In this document: positions 27,977 through 36,434 of the stretch, in pieces
How the letters are laid out: each line of letters begins with the position of its first letter
Numbering within the stretch: position 1 is the first letter of the stretch
DNA from: Clostridiaceae bacterium
Lineage (GTDB): Bacteria > Bacillota > Clostridia > Lachnospirales > Lachnospiraceae
Direction of reading: 5' to 3'
NCBI GenBank assembly: GCA_902362865.1
Contig: CABIYE010000001.1
Coordinates: 310,001 to 374,000, forward strand
Length of the DNA stretch: 64,000 nt
Notes under the pieces: generated by a model
Databases searched by the model: none
What the model was told of the DNA's origin: nothing
The model's input: only the letters and a program-made list of their open reading frames with translations
Translations under genes and position numbers: made by a program

Positions 27977-28942
27977 CTACTTGTAAGATTCTGCCGTGTT
28001 GCTTTCTTTAATAATGTAGATCGGACGGTGCTTAACTTCCAGATATGTTTTGGACAGATATTGTCCAAGAATACCGATTGAGAATAGCTGAAGACCACCC
28101 AGCAGGCAGATCACGCACATCATGGATGGATAACCCGCTACCGGGTCTCCCCAAATGAGAGTTTTTACAATAATTACAATGATAAATATAAGAGCGATAA
28201 ACAAAAAAAGGATTCCCAGTATAGAAGCTATGGACAGTGGAATCGTGGAGAATGCGACGATGCCGTCCAGTGAATATAAAAACAGGCTCCAAAAAGACCA
28301 TTTCGTGCTTCCTGCCACGCGCTCAACATTCGTGTATTCCAGCCATTTCGTTTTAAATCCGACCCAGCCGAATATACCTTTGGAAAAGCGGTTATATTCC
28401 GGCATGTTTAAAATAGCATCTGTCATTTGACGTGTCATAAGCCGGAAATCTCTGGCTCCGTCAACGATGCTGGTTTTTGAAATCTTGTTAATTAATTTGT
28501 AGAAACAGCGGGCAAAAAAGGAGCGGATGGGAGGTTCGCCTTTCCGGTCAACTCTTTTCGTGCCTACACAGTCATAAGTCCCTTCTTTTATAGTCTCATA
28601 CATCTGAGTAAGTAATGAGGGCGGATCCTGCAAATCTGCATCCATCAATGCGACATAATCGCCGGTCGCGTGTTCCAGACCGGCTAAAATAGCGCTTTCT
28701 TTTCCAAAATTGCGGGAAAAAGAAAGATATTTAATTTTCGGGTCTTTAGAAGCAAAGGATTTGATGATGGACAGGGTATCATCCCGGGAGCCGTCATCTA
28801 CAAATAGTAATTCGAATTCAACCGGATACCTTTCCTGCATATGGGAAATCACTTTCTGGATTTCTTTATAAAAAAAAGGAAGAGATACTTCTTCGTTATA
28901 GCAAGGTACAATAACAGATATCAAATCTGACATAATTATCAT
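27977..28942 (-). CDS. gtrB: GtrB-like polyprenyl-phosphate glycosyltransferase
   Basis: A GT2 enzyme of the DPM1/GtrB type that loads a sugar, often glucose, onto undecaprenyl phosphate at the inner face of the membrane. The N-terminal catalytic domain carries SVIVPCYNEEVSLP, VDDGSRDDT and ALMDADLQDPP. Two C-terminal hydrophobic hairpin segments lie at about residues 230-255 and 265-290. The minus-strand promoter has its -10 at 28969-28974, so the message should begin near 28962; that rules out an ATG at 28966. The ATG at 28942, after AAAGGA, is the best start. The partners gtrA and a GtrII-type transferase are on the opposite strand just to the right. Confidence 0.9.
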   Translation of the reverse strand: MIIMSDLISVIVPCYNEEVSLPFFYKEIQKVISHMQERYPVEFELLFVDDGSRDDTLSIIKSFASKDPKIKYLSFSRNFGKESAILAGLEHATGDYVALMDADLQDPPSLLTQMYETIKEGTYDCVGTKRVDRKGEPPIRSFFARCFYKLINKISKTSIVDGARDFRLMTRQMTDAILNMPEYNRFSKGIFGWVGFKTKWLEYTNVERVAGSTKWSFWSLFLYSLDGIVAFSTIPLSIASILGILFLFIALIFIIVIIVKTLIWGDPVAGYPSMMCVICLLGGLQLFSIGILGQYLSKTYLEVKHRPIYIIKESNTAESYK

Positions 28943-28968
28943 TCGTCCTTTCTTGGCTTTATCCATTT

Positions 28969-28997
28969 ATTATAGCGAATGAAAAGAGAAAAATCAA
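28969..28997 (-). promoter_or_regulatory. Promoter of the gtrB-like gene
   Basis: Read on the minus strand: TTGATT (28992-28997), 17-base spacer, TATAAT (28969-28974). It is divergent to the promoter at 29028-29056. Confidence 0.8.
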
Positions 28998-29027
28998 CGT
29001 CCATTTCAGGATACCCCGGGGCGTTGG

Positions 29028-29056
29028 TTGACAAACGGCAGGGAAGCATTTAAAAT
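29028..29056 (+). promoter_or_regulatory. Promoter of the GtrII-like/gtrA unit
   Basis: TTGACA (29028-29033), 17-base spacer, TAAAAT (29051-29056). It is back to back with the gtrB promoter, so both parts of the Gtr set can be read from one control region of about 60 bases. Confidence 0.8.
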
Positions 29057-29092
29057 AGCAGAAGAAATGAAAAGATTGGAGAATTTGCCGGT

Positions 29093-30673
29093 ATGAAAGA
29101 AGAAAAAAAAGATTTTTGGAAATTGCCGTCTGTAATAGAATTTACTAAAAAAAGTAAAACCAGTCTTTGGGTGACCGGTATATTTTTACTGGCAGTATAT
29201 GGGATTAAAGTGTTTAACGTATCTATTTCGCATGATACGGAAGCCATTATGGCGGTGGCAGATAATCTGTATAACAGTTGGTACATGATGGGACGTTTTG
29301 GACTGATTTTTCTGAAGAAGCTGCTTGGAACGTATTTGTTTAATCCCTTTATTGCATCTTTTTTTATGTTTGTAACAATGATTGCCAATAGTTTTCTGTG
29401 GTCTTACTTGTTTTACTGGCTTGGTGCGAAGCAGGAGAAAGGAATTCGGAACAATTGGATTTTTCCGGTCGTTTTTTTTACTTCCATGATTATGGCGGAG
29501 CAGTCGGGATTTCTTCTGCAGGCTTACGAGGTGAACATAGCCTTATTGCTGGTTGCTTTGGCGCTTATTGTCATATACGAGGTGATTCTGGAAAAAAGAC
29601 GATGGTATATGTACTTTCCTGCAGTTATTTGCTGTGTGCTGGCTTTTTCAACCTATCAATCTTTGGTTCCGCTTTTTATGACGGGGGCTGCAGTCTGCTT
29701 TCTGCTGGTGTATGACAAATGTGCAGAGCAGGATGAAGCGGGGGCCGGTATGAAATTTTACTGGGGGATTATAGGAAAGCTGATTGCTGTTTTCGTGTTT
29801 TCTTTTGGTGTGTACCAGGTGGTGAACAAGATTGTCCTCTCTGTGCTGGGAATAGAGACGACTCCGTATATTACGGAACAGGTTATGTGGGGCAATGCAT
29901 CTGTCGCAGAATGTGTGTCCGATATTATAGAGCATATAAAAGAAGTGCTTCTCGGCGATGGACTGTTTTTTACAGAAGCGATGGGAATAATCTATGTAAT
30001 AGTATTGATCTACAGTATTGCAAGGATCCGGGAGAAGAAGAAGTGTTATTTTATGTACCTTTTGGCATTGGCGTTTTGTATGATAAGTCCGTTTCTTATG
30101 ACATTGCTTCTCGGCACGGCACCGATGATCCGGGTAGAGATTATGATTCCTTTTGTTACAGGTTTTTTTATACAGTATATGGTCAATACTTTAAGTCCCG
30201 ATTCCGGAAAGATAATGAAGGGTGCATATGTTGCTGCTGTAACGGTGGTTTTCTTCTTTTCCATGTATCAAAGCCTGCTTTCGGCAAGACTGTATTATAC
30301 GCAATATGTCCAGTACGAGGAGGATGTGCGCCTGGCGGTGAAAATTACGGATAGGATAGACCAGCTTGATTGTGGGGAGGAACCGGAAGAATCGGTTGTG
30401 TTTGTGGGAAGCAGAATGCCGCAGCGCAATGAAGTATGTATAGCAGATGAGGAACTTGAGCTGATTGGCAAATCTTTTTTTGAAATGTCCTTTAGTACGA
30501 ATCATGGAACCTGGGTTATGAATCATTTTCTGGATACGCTGGGATATTCTTATGAGATGCCTGAAGCGGAAGATATTGCCGTAGCGGAAGAAGCGGCGCA
30601 GAACATGCCGTCGTGGCCGGACAGCGGCAGCGTTGCAATGAAAAATGGTGTTATTATAGTAAAATTGGGATAA
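29093..30673 (+). CDS. GtrII-like membrane glucosyltransferase-domain protein
   Basis: A polytopic membrane protein of 526 residues with about ten hydrophobic segments. The first external loop carries ISHDTEAI and, further on, W-x-MMGRFG, matching the N-terminal pattern of the GtrII/glucosyltransferase-domain family. Enzymes of this family use polyprenyl-phosphate sugars on the outer face of the membrane to decorate a surface polymer. A soluble C-terminal part of ~110 residues follows the last segment. Flanking gtrA and a divergent gtrB-like gene complete a three-component set: loading, flipping, transfer. In phages such sets modify O-antigen; here the acceptor is presumably the wall polysaccharide. 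Confidence 0.82.
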   Translation: MKEEKKDFWKLPSVIEFTKKSKTSLWVTGIFLLAVYGIKVFNVSISHDTEAIMAVADNLYNSWYMMGRFGLIFLKKLLGTYLFNPFIASFFMFVTMIANSFLWSYLFYWLGAKQEKGIRNNWIFPVVFFTSMIMAEQSGFLLQAYEVNIALLLVALALIVIYEVILEKRRWYMYFPAVICCVLAFSTYQSLVPLFMTGAAVCFLLVYDKCAEQDEAGAGMKFYWGIIGKLIAVFVFSFGVYQVVNKIVLSVLGIETTPYITEQVMWGNASVAECVSDIIEHIKEVLLGDGLFFTEAMGIIYVIVLIYSIARIREKKKCYFMYLLALAFCMISPFLMTLLLGTAPMIRVEIMIPFVTGFFIQYMVNTLSPDSGKIMKGAYVAAVTVVFFFSMYQSLLSARLYYTQYVQYEEDVRLAVKITDRIDQLDCGEEPEESVVFVGSRMPQRNEVCIADEELELIGKSFFEMSFSTNHGTWVMNHFLDTLGYSYEMPEAEDIAVAEEAAQNMPSWPDSGSVAMKNGVIIVKLG

Positions 30674-30691
30674 TATTAGGATAAAGGAAAA

Positions 30692-31102
30692 ATGAAGGAT
30701 TTACTGTTAAAATATAAAGAAGTAATTTTGTATCTGTTTTTTGGTGTTTGTACGACGCTGGTAAATATCGTGTCTTATGCGGTGCTTACCAGGAGTTTTG
30801 GAGTTGGCGTGATGGCATCTACTGCATGTGCGTGGGCTTTGTCAGTGGCATTTGCTTATGTTACGAACCGGATATGGGTGTTTGAAAGCAAGGTGCGTTC
30901 TTTTACCGGGGTATGCAGAGAGATTGCAAGCTTTGTGGGATGCCGCGTGGCCTCCGGTGCGATGGATATATTTTTGATGTGGCTTTTGGTAGAGATGATG
31001 GGGTTTTCCGATATGATTATTAAGATCCTGTCAAATATACTGGTAATTATTTTTAACTATGTGGCAAGTAAGTTTTGGATATTTAAGAAGAAAGGTCAAT
31101 AA
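30692..31102 (+). CDS. gtrA: GtrA-family membrane protein (probable lipid-sugar flippase)
   Basis: 136 residues with four hydrophobic segments. The start LFFGVCTTLVNIVSYAVL and the later FAYVTNRIWVFES and YVASKFWIFKK motifs are typical of GtrA. The family is thought to flip polyprenyl-phosphate-linked sugars across the membrane. An AAAGGA site precedes the ATG. It lies 18 bases after the GtrII-like gene and five bases before an acyltransferase gene, so they are probably co-transcribed. Confidence 0.9.
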   Translation: MKDLLLKYKEVILYLFFGVCTTLVNIVSYAVLTRSFGVGVMASTACAWALSVAFAYVTNRIWVFESKVRSFTGVCREIASFVGCRVASGAMDIFLMWLLVEMMGFSDMIIKILSNILVIIFNYVASKFWIFKKKGQ

Positions 31103-31107
31103 CGGAT

Positions 31108-32145
31108 ATGAAAAAAGAACGGTTGTTTTATCTTGATTTTGTCCGCGCGGTTGCGGCGGTTTCTATAGTGATTACACATTTTAATGCGCGGTATCTGTAT
31201 CTGAACCCTCCGATGCCGGAGAAAGCCGTGCTTACTACAACGGTAAGTAATATTTATATCGGAGACTGGGGAGTTTCCCTTTTCTTTATTATATCCGGCG
31301 CGGCGCTGATGTACGTATATGAAAAGAAATGTGAATTAAAGACTTTTTATAAAAAAAGGTTCTTTTCCATTTACCCGATGTTCTGGATGGCATACATTGC
31401 GGCATTTATTTATTCTTTTTATGCAGACAAGATGATGCCGGGGACAGGAGTGCCGAAGTGGCGGTTTATTTTTACAGTGACAGGGTTTGACGGCCTTTTG
31501 ATGACGAATGGCTATGGTACTTTTTATATTTTAGGAGAATGGTTTCTGGGAGTGATTATTCTGATGTACCTGGTTTTCCCGCTTCTTCGGAAAGCCATGA
31601 ATGCAAAGCCGCTCCTTTTGCTTGCAGCAGTTGTAGTTATGTATGTGGCGGGACTCTGGCTGTGTTACCGCGGTCCTTACCCGGTGGTGGCGGCAACCAT
31701 GCTTTTTATCCGTTTCCCGGAGATTGTCTTCGGTATGTTTTTTGTAAAATGCAGTTGGAAGGTGGATTGGAAGGCGGCGCTGGCAGCGTTTGTTGTGCTG
31801 GTGTTAAATGGAGTGCTTAAGCCGGGCTTTTTGTCGAACATTCAAACTACTTATGTAGGGATTGCATCTTTTGTCGTGCTGGTGTATCTTTCTTATTTTG
31901 TAAAGTTTGCGCCGGTAGAGAAAGTGTGCGGTGTCCTGAGTAAATATTCTTATGCGATATTCCTTGTTCACCATGTCATTATCGACAGGGTGATGGCTTC
32001 GGTGGATCTGGTGAATATTTCTGTGAAACGCAGTTATCTTCTGTTTGTAGTTATCTGCTGCATGATAGCGGTTTTTGCGTGGCTTTTATTCTTCCTGCAC
32101 AAGAAGCTTATGGGATGTATCCTAAAACTGCGGGCAGGCAAGTGA
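31108..32145 (+). CDS. OafA/acyltransferase-3 family membrane acyltransferase
   Basis: A membrane acyltransferase predicted to O-acylate surface sugars. 345 residues with about ten hydrophobic segments. FYLDFVRAVAAVSIVITHF lies at the start and contains the RAxA and catalytic histidine region of acyltransferase-3 proteins, and ISGAALMYVYEKK follows. There is no C-terminal SGNH domain, so it is the short form. It starts five bases after gtrA. Substrate unknown. Confidence 0.88.
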   Translation: MKKERLFYLDFVRAVAAVSIVITHFNARYLYLNPPMPEKAVLTTTVSNIYIGDWGVSLFFIISGAALMYVYEKKCELKTFYKKRFFSIYPMFWMAYIAAFIYSFYADKMMPGTGVPKWRFIFTVTGFDGLLMTNGYGTFYILGEWFLGVIILMYLVFPLLRKAMNAKPLLLLAAVVVMYVAGLWLCYRGPYPVVAATMLFIRFPEIVFGMFFVKCSWKVDWKAALAAFVVLVLNGVLKPGFLSNIQTTYVGIASFVVLVYLSYFVKFAPVEKVCGVLSKYSYAIFLVHHVIIDRVMASVDLVNISVKRSYLLFVVICCMIAVFAWLLFFLHKKLMGCILKLRAGK

Positions 32146-32210
32146 GGGATTGCAAGACAGGACGAACTGTTGTAAAATAAAAGTATTAAGGAAAGAAATG
32201 GAGACTGGTT

Positions 32211-33917
32211 TTGAAAAAGATATTGATAACAGGCTCTCAGGGCCAATTGGGGAAAGCATTGAATGAATTTTACAAAAATGATTCGGATGTGCAGATTGTG
32301 AATACGGATATCTCTGAGATGAACATTACGGACGCAGAAGACGTGATGCAGACAGTACGGCAGATAAAGCCTGATATTATCATCAACTGTGCTGCGCATA
32401 CGCAGGTGGATGCCTGCGAGACGGATCAGGAACGGGCATATCAGATTAATGCAGCAGGACCGAAGAATCTGAGTGAGGCGGCAAACGAAGTGGATGCTGT
32501 GTTAGTCCATCTTTCTTCAGATTATGTGTTTGACGGTGAGAAAAGACAACCTTATGTTGAGGGAGACTCGTACAACCCGCAGTCTGTCTATGGAGAGACG
32601 AAGCTTGCCGGAGAAGAATTTGTCCGCCGGATTGCCGGAAAGTATTTTGTGGTTCGTACTGCATGGCTGTATGGAGAGGGCAAGAATTTTGTTAATACGA
32701 TGTTAAGGCAGGCTGAGACGAAGGATACAGTCAGGGTTGTAGGAGACCAGTTTGGTACACCTACGAGTGCGAAAGAGGTAGCGAAGGTCATTGATCTTCT
32801 GTGCCGTTCTGATAAGTACGGAACTTATCATGCAACCTGCGAGGGAAGCTGCTCCTGGGCGGAATTTACCAGGGCGATTTATAAAATGTGTGGGAAGGAT
32901 GTATCGGTTATTCCGGTTACGACAGAAGAGTACGGGGCGCCCGCAAAAAGACCTGCATATTCCATATTGGAGAATAAGAAGCTGAAAGAAGAATTTGGGT
33001 ATACGATGGCAGAATGGCAGGAGGCATTAAGAGAATATCTGGCAGAAAGAAATTTGATAAAAAAGGAGAATGGTCATTTCATGAAGAAAAAGGTATTGGT
33101 AACAGGAGCGAATGGTTATATAGGACGTCATGTGGTATCAGCACTTTTGGATATGGGACATGAAGTTATTGCATCAGATTTTTCGTTTGACGGCGTGGAT
33201 GAGAGGGCAGTAAGGTCGGAGGTGCAGTTGTTTAGCGGAGATGAGAATATTTATGAACAGTTTGGCAGACCGGATTCCTGTATCCATATGGCTTGGAGAA
33301 ATGGCTTTGTCCATAATGCGGATTCTCACATTCAGGATTTGCCCAACCATTATACCTTTATTAAGAATATGATTGAAGGCGGGCTTCCGCAGCTTGCCGT
33401 AATGGGTACGATGCATGAAATAGGCTACTGGGAAGGTGCAATTACAGAGGATACGCCGGCGAATCCGGTGTCCCTTTATGGAATTGCCAAGAACGCTTTG
33501 CGTCAGATGACATTTCTCCTGGCAAGCGGCAAGGATGTGAAGATTGACTGGCTGAGAGCTTATTATATTCTTGGCGATGACAAGAAGAGTAAATCTGTCT
33601 TTGCCAAAATTGTTGGCTGGGAAGAAGAAGGGAAAGAAACCTTCCCGTTTAATTCCGGAAAGAATAAATACGATTTTATTACGGTAGATGAGCTGTCAGC
33701 ACAGATTGCGGCTGCAGCAACGCAGGATGAGATCCATGGAATCATTAATTGCTGTACCGGAGAGCCGCTTTCTCTGGGCGAGAAGGTAGATGAGTTCATT
33801 AAGGAACATGGATTTAAGATCCGGCCGGAATATGGCGCGTTTCCGGATCGTCCTTATGACTCGCCGGGAGTCTGGGGCGATGCAGAAAAGATAAATAAAA
33901 TCATGAAGAATAGATAA
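32211..33917 (+). CDS. rmlD: Fusion of RmlD (dTDP-4-dehydrorhamnose reductase) and a second NAD(P)-dependent sugar epimerase/reductase
   Basis: A 568-residue protein with two extended short-chain dehydrogenase domains. Residues 1 to ~280 are RmlD, which makes dTDP-L-rhamnose: ITGSQGQLG, then INCAAHTQVDACE, LSSDYVFDG and the catalytic YGETK. From about residue 291 a second Rossmann domain starts (VLVTGANGYIGRHVV) with YGIAK as its probable active site and no closer assignment. TTG start with GGAG seven bases upstream. At the fusion point the DNA keeps an AAAAGGAG ribosome binding site before an in-frame ATG at 33081, so the second domain may also be made alone. The frame is open throughout, with no stop between the domains. 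rmlB follows directly. Confidence 0.85.
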   Translation: MKKILITGSQGQLGKALNEFYKNDSDVQIVNTDISEMNITDAEDVMQTVRQIKPDIIINCAAHTQVDACETDQERAYQINAAGPKNLSEAANEVDAVLVHLSSDYVFDGEKRQPYVEGDSYNPQSVYGETKLAGEEFVRRIAGKYFVVRTAWLYGEGKNFVNTMLRQAETKDTVRVVGDQFGTPTSAKEVAKVIDLLCRSDKYGTYHATCEGSCSWAEFTRAIYKMCGKDVSVIPVTTEEYGAPAKRPAYSILENKKLKEEFGYTMAEWQEALREYLAERNLIKKENGHFMKKKVLVTGANGYIGRHVVSALLDMGHEVIASDFSFDGVDERAVRSEVQLFSGDENIYEQFGRPDSCIHMAWRNGFVHNADSHIQDLPNHYTFIKNMIEGGLPQLAVMGTMHEIGYWEGAITEDTPANPVSLYGIAKNALRQMTFLLASGKDVKIDWLRAYYILGDDKKSKSVFAKIVGWEEEGKETFPFNSGKNKYDFITVDELSAQIAAAATQDEIHGIINCCTGEPLSLGEKVDEFIKEHGFKIRPEYGAFPDRPYDSPGVWGDAEKINKIMKNR

Positions 33918-33929
33918 GGAGAAGAAAAA

Positions 33930-35006
33930 ATGAGGACATATTTAGTGACTGGCGGAGCAGGCTTTATTGGTTCAAATTATATCCATTATATGTTTAAGAA
34001 ATACGGAGATGAGATTCGGATTATTAATGTGGATAAACTGACTTATGCGGGGAATCTGGAGAATTTAAAGGATATAGAAGACAGAGAGAATTACACTTTT
34101 GTAAAGGCAGATATCTGTGATGCGGATGCGATCAATCAGATTTTTGAGGAAAATGATATTGACAGGGTCGTACATTTTGCGGCGGAGAGCCATGTGGACA
34201 GAAGTATCAAGAATCCGGATGTATTTGTGAAGACGAATGTACTTGGAACATTGGTTATGCTGAATGCTGCGAAGGCGGCCTGGGAGCTTCCTGACGGAAC
34301 ATTTAAGGAGGGAAAGAAGTTTCTTCATGTTTCAACGGACGAAGTATATGGCTCATTGGAGAAGGAAGGTGAATACTTTTATGAGACAACACCTTATGAT
34401 CCACACAGCCCATACTCTGCAAGTAAGGCATCCTCAGATATGTTGGTGAAGTCTTATATGGACACTTATAGATTCCCGGCGAATATTACCAACTGCAGCA
34501 ATAATTACGGACCGTATCAGTTTCCGGAGAAATTGATTCCTTTGATTATTAACAATGCCCTGCAGGGCAAGAACCTTCCGGTATATGGCGATGGAAAGAA
34601 TGTAAGAGACTGGCTCTATGTGGAGGATCATGCAAAGGGAATCGACATGGTACAGGAAAAGGGCAGGTTGTTTGAGACTTATAATATCGGCGGCCATAAT
34701 GAGAAGCAGAATATTGAGATTATCCATATCATTCTGGATACTTTGCAGGAGATGCTTCCGGAAGGCGACCCGCGCAAAGAGCTGGTAAGCGAGAAGCTTA
34801 TCACTTATGTACAGGATCGAAAGGGACATGACAGGAGATATGCCATCGCACCGGATAAAATCAAAGCAGAGGTAGGCTGGGTTCCGGATACGATGTTTGA
34901 GGAAGGAATCCGTCTGACGATTAAGTGGTTCTTTGAGAATGAGGAATGGATGAAGAATGTGACAAGCGGAGAGTATCAGAAATATTATCAGGAAATGTAT
35001 AAGTAA
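33930..35006 (+). CDS. rmlB: dTDP-glucose 4,6-dehydratase
   Basis: Second step of dTDP-L-rhamnose synthesis. 358 residues, an extended short-chain dehydrogenase: GGAGFIGSNY at the N-terminus for NAD, VHFAAESHVDRS, the STDEVYG motif carrying the active-site acids, YSASKASSD with the catalytic Tyr-x-x-x-Lys, and NNYGPYQFPEKLIP, which is highly specific for RmlB. AAGGAG precedes the ATG, 12 bases after the RmlD fusion. rmlA and rmlC lie 11 kb downstream. Confidence 0.97.
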   Translation: MRTYLVTGGAGFIGSNYIHYMFKKYGDEIRIINVDKLTYAGNLENLKDIEDRENYTFVKADICDADAINQIFEENDIDRVVHFAAESHVDRSIKNPDVFVKTNVLGTLVMLNAAKAAWELPDGTFKEGKKFLHVSTDEVYGSLEKEGEYFYETTPYDPHSPYSASKASSDMLVKSYMDTYRFPANITNCSNNYGPYQFPEKLIPLIINNALQGKNLPVYGDGKNVRDWLYVEDHAKGIDMVQEKGRLFETYNIGGHNEKQNIEIIHIILDTLQEMLPEGDPRKELVSEKLITYVQDRKGHDRRYAIAPDKIKAEVGWVPDTMFEEGIRLTIKWFFENEEWMKNVTSGEYQKYYQEMYK

Positions 35007-35009
35007 AAA

Positions 35010-36416
35010 ATGGTTTTTTCAAATAGTTTTTTTATTTTTGCTTTTTTACCCGTGACAATGGCGGGATATTATCTCCTTCTTCCGTGGCGAAAGATGCAGA
35101 ATATATGGTTGGTTCTGGTGAGTCTGTTTTTTTATGCATGGGGAGAACCGCGGCTGGTGCTGCTAATGCTTTTGTCAATTGTGATGAATTATATATTCGG
35201 ACTCTGGATTGACAGAAGACGGGGTGATACGGTAAAAGAAAAAGGAATCATTGTATTGATGCTGTTCTATAATTTGTCGCTCTTGTTTGTCTTCAAATAT
35301 ATGAATTTCGTGTGCGGTATTTTGGGATTGGAACTTTCGGGGTGGAATATTACGTTGCCGATTGGCATCTCCTTTTACACCTTTCAGGCGATTTCTTACG
35401 TGATAGATGTGTACAGGGGACAGGGAGAGGTTCAGAAGAATCCACTGAATGTAGCGCTTTACATAGCGTTTTTTCCACAGTTGATTGCCGGTCCTATTGT
35501 TCGTTACCAGACGATTGCGGATCAGATCGAACATAGGAAGGAAAGCTGGAGTGATTTTTCTGACGGAGTAGAACGATTTATCATCGGACTCTCTAAAAAG
35601 CTGATACTTGCGAATTCTTTTGCTCCTATAGCAGATTATGCCTTCGGTCATATTTCTGAATTGTCGGGAGTATCAGCTTGGATAGGCGCACTTTGTTATA
35701 CCTTTCAGATATACTTCGATTTTTCCGGATACTCTGATATGGCGATCGGTCTTGGAAAAATGTTCGGGTTTCAGTTTTTGGAGAATTTCCGTTATCCTTA
35801 TCTGTCGGTTAGCGTGTCAGAATTCTGGAGACGATGGCATATATCCCTTGGAAGCTGGTTTCGGGATTATGTGTATATCCCGCTGGGCGGTTCAAGGGTG
35901 AAGACGAAGGTAAGGCTCATAGGGAATCTTTTTGTAGTGTGGACGCTGACGGGAATCTGGCATGGGGCGAATTGGACATTTCTGCTGTGGGGACTGTGGT
36001 ACTTCCTGCTTCTGACATTTGAAAAGATGACAGGAATTCCTCAAAATCTTCAGAAAAAATCAGGAAAGATTTTATATTATATATTTACGATACTGTGTGT
36101 AATTTGGGGATGGGTTCTGTTCAGGGCGGATTCGGTTCAAGAAGCATTTGCATACATCAGAATTATGCTGGTACCCGGAAAAGAGATAGGGGATTCTTTG
36201 GCTGCTTTCTGGCTGAAAGATTTAAAAGTTCTTCTTCTTTTGGGAGTTGCCGCCTGTACTCCGCTTGTGAAGAACTGTTACCATATCGTTAGAGAAAGCA
36301 AATACTATGTGATTGGCGATGTTCTGAAAACGGCGGCATATATTGGATTGTTCCTGGTTTGTATTTCCTACTGCGTAAATAGTTCTTATAATCCGTTTAT
36401 TTATTTTAATTTCTAG
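35010..36416 (+). CDS. MBOAT-family O-acyltransferase (AlgI/DltB-like)
   Basis: A polytopic membrane enzyme that passes acetyl groups from inside the cell to surface polymers. 468 residues with about ten hydrophobic segments. MBOAT hallmarks: PIGISFYTFQAISYVIDVYRG, the ERFIIGLSKK segment, YSDMAIGLGKMFGF, FWRRWHISLGSWFRDYVY and the active-site histidine in LTGIWHGANW. It starts three bases after rmlB. The next gene encodes an AlgX/AlgJ-like SGNH protein, giving the standard two-protein O-acetylation machine. Confidence 0.93.
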   Translation: MVFSNSFFIFAFLPVTMAGYYLLLPWRKMQNIWLVLVSLFFYAWGEPRLVLLMLLSIVMNYIFGLWIDRRRGDTVKEKGIIVLMLFYNLSLLFVFKYMNFVCGILGLELSGWNITLPIGISFYTFQAISYVIDVYRGQGEVQKNPLNVALYIAFFPQLIAGPIVRYQTIADQIEHRKESWSDFSDGVERFIIGLSKKLILANSFAPIADYAFGHISELSGVSAWIGALCYTFQIYFDFSGYSDMAIGLGKMFGFQFLENFRYPYLSVSVSEFWRRWHISLGSWFRDYVYIPLGGSRVKTKVRLIGNLFVVWTLTGIWHGANWTFLLWGLWYFLLLTFEKMTGIPQNLQKKSGKILYYIFTILCVIWGWVLFRADSVQEAFAYIRIMLVPGKEIGDSLAAFWLKDLKVLLLLGVAACTPLVKNCYHIVRESKYYVIGDVLKTAAYIGLFLVCISYCVNSSYNPFIYFNF

Positions 36417-36434
36417 AAGAAAGGGAGCCGGGGT

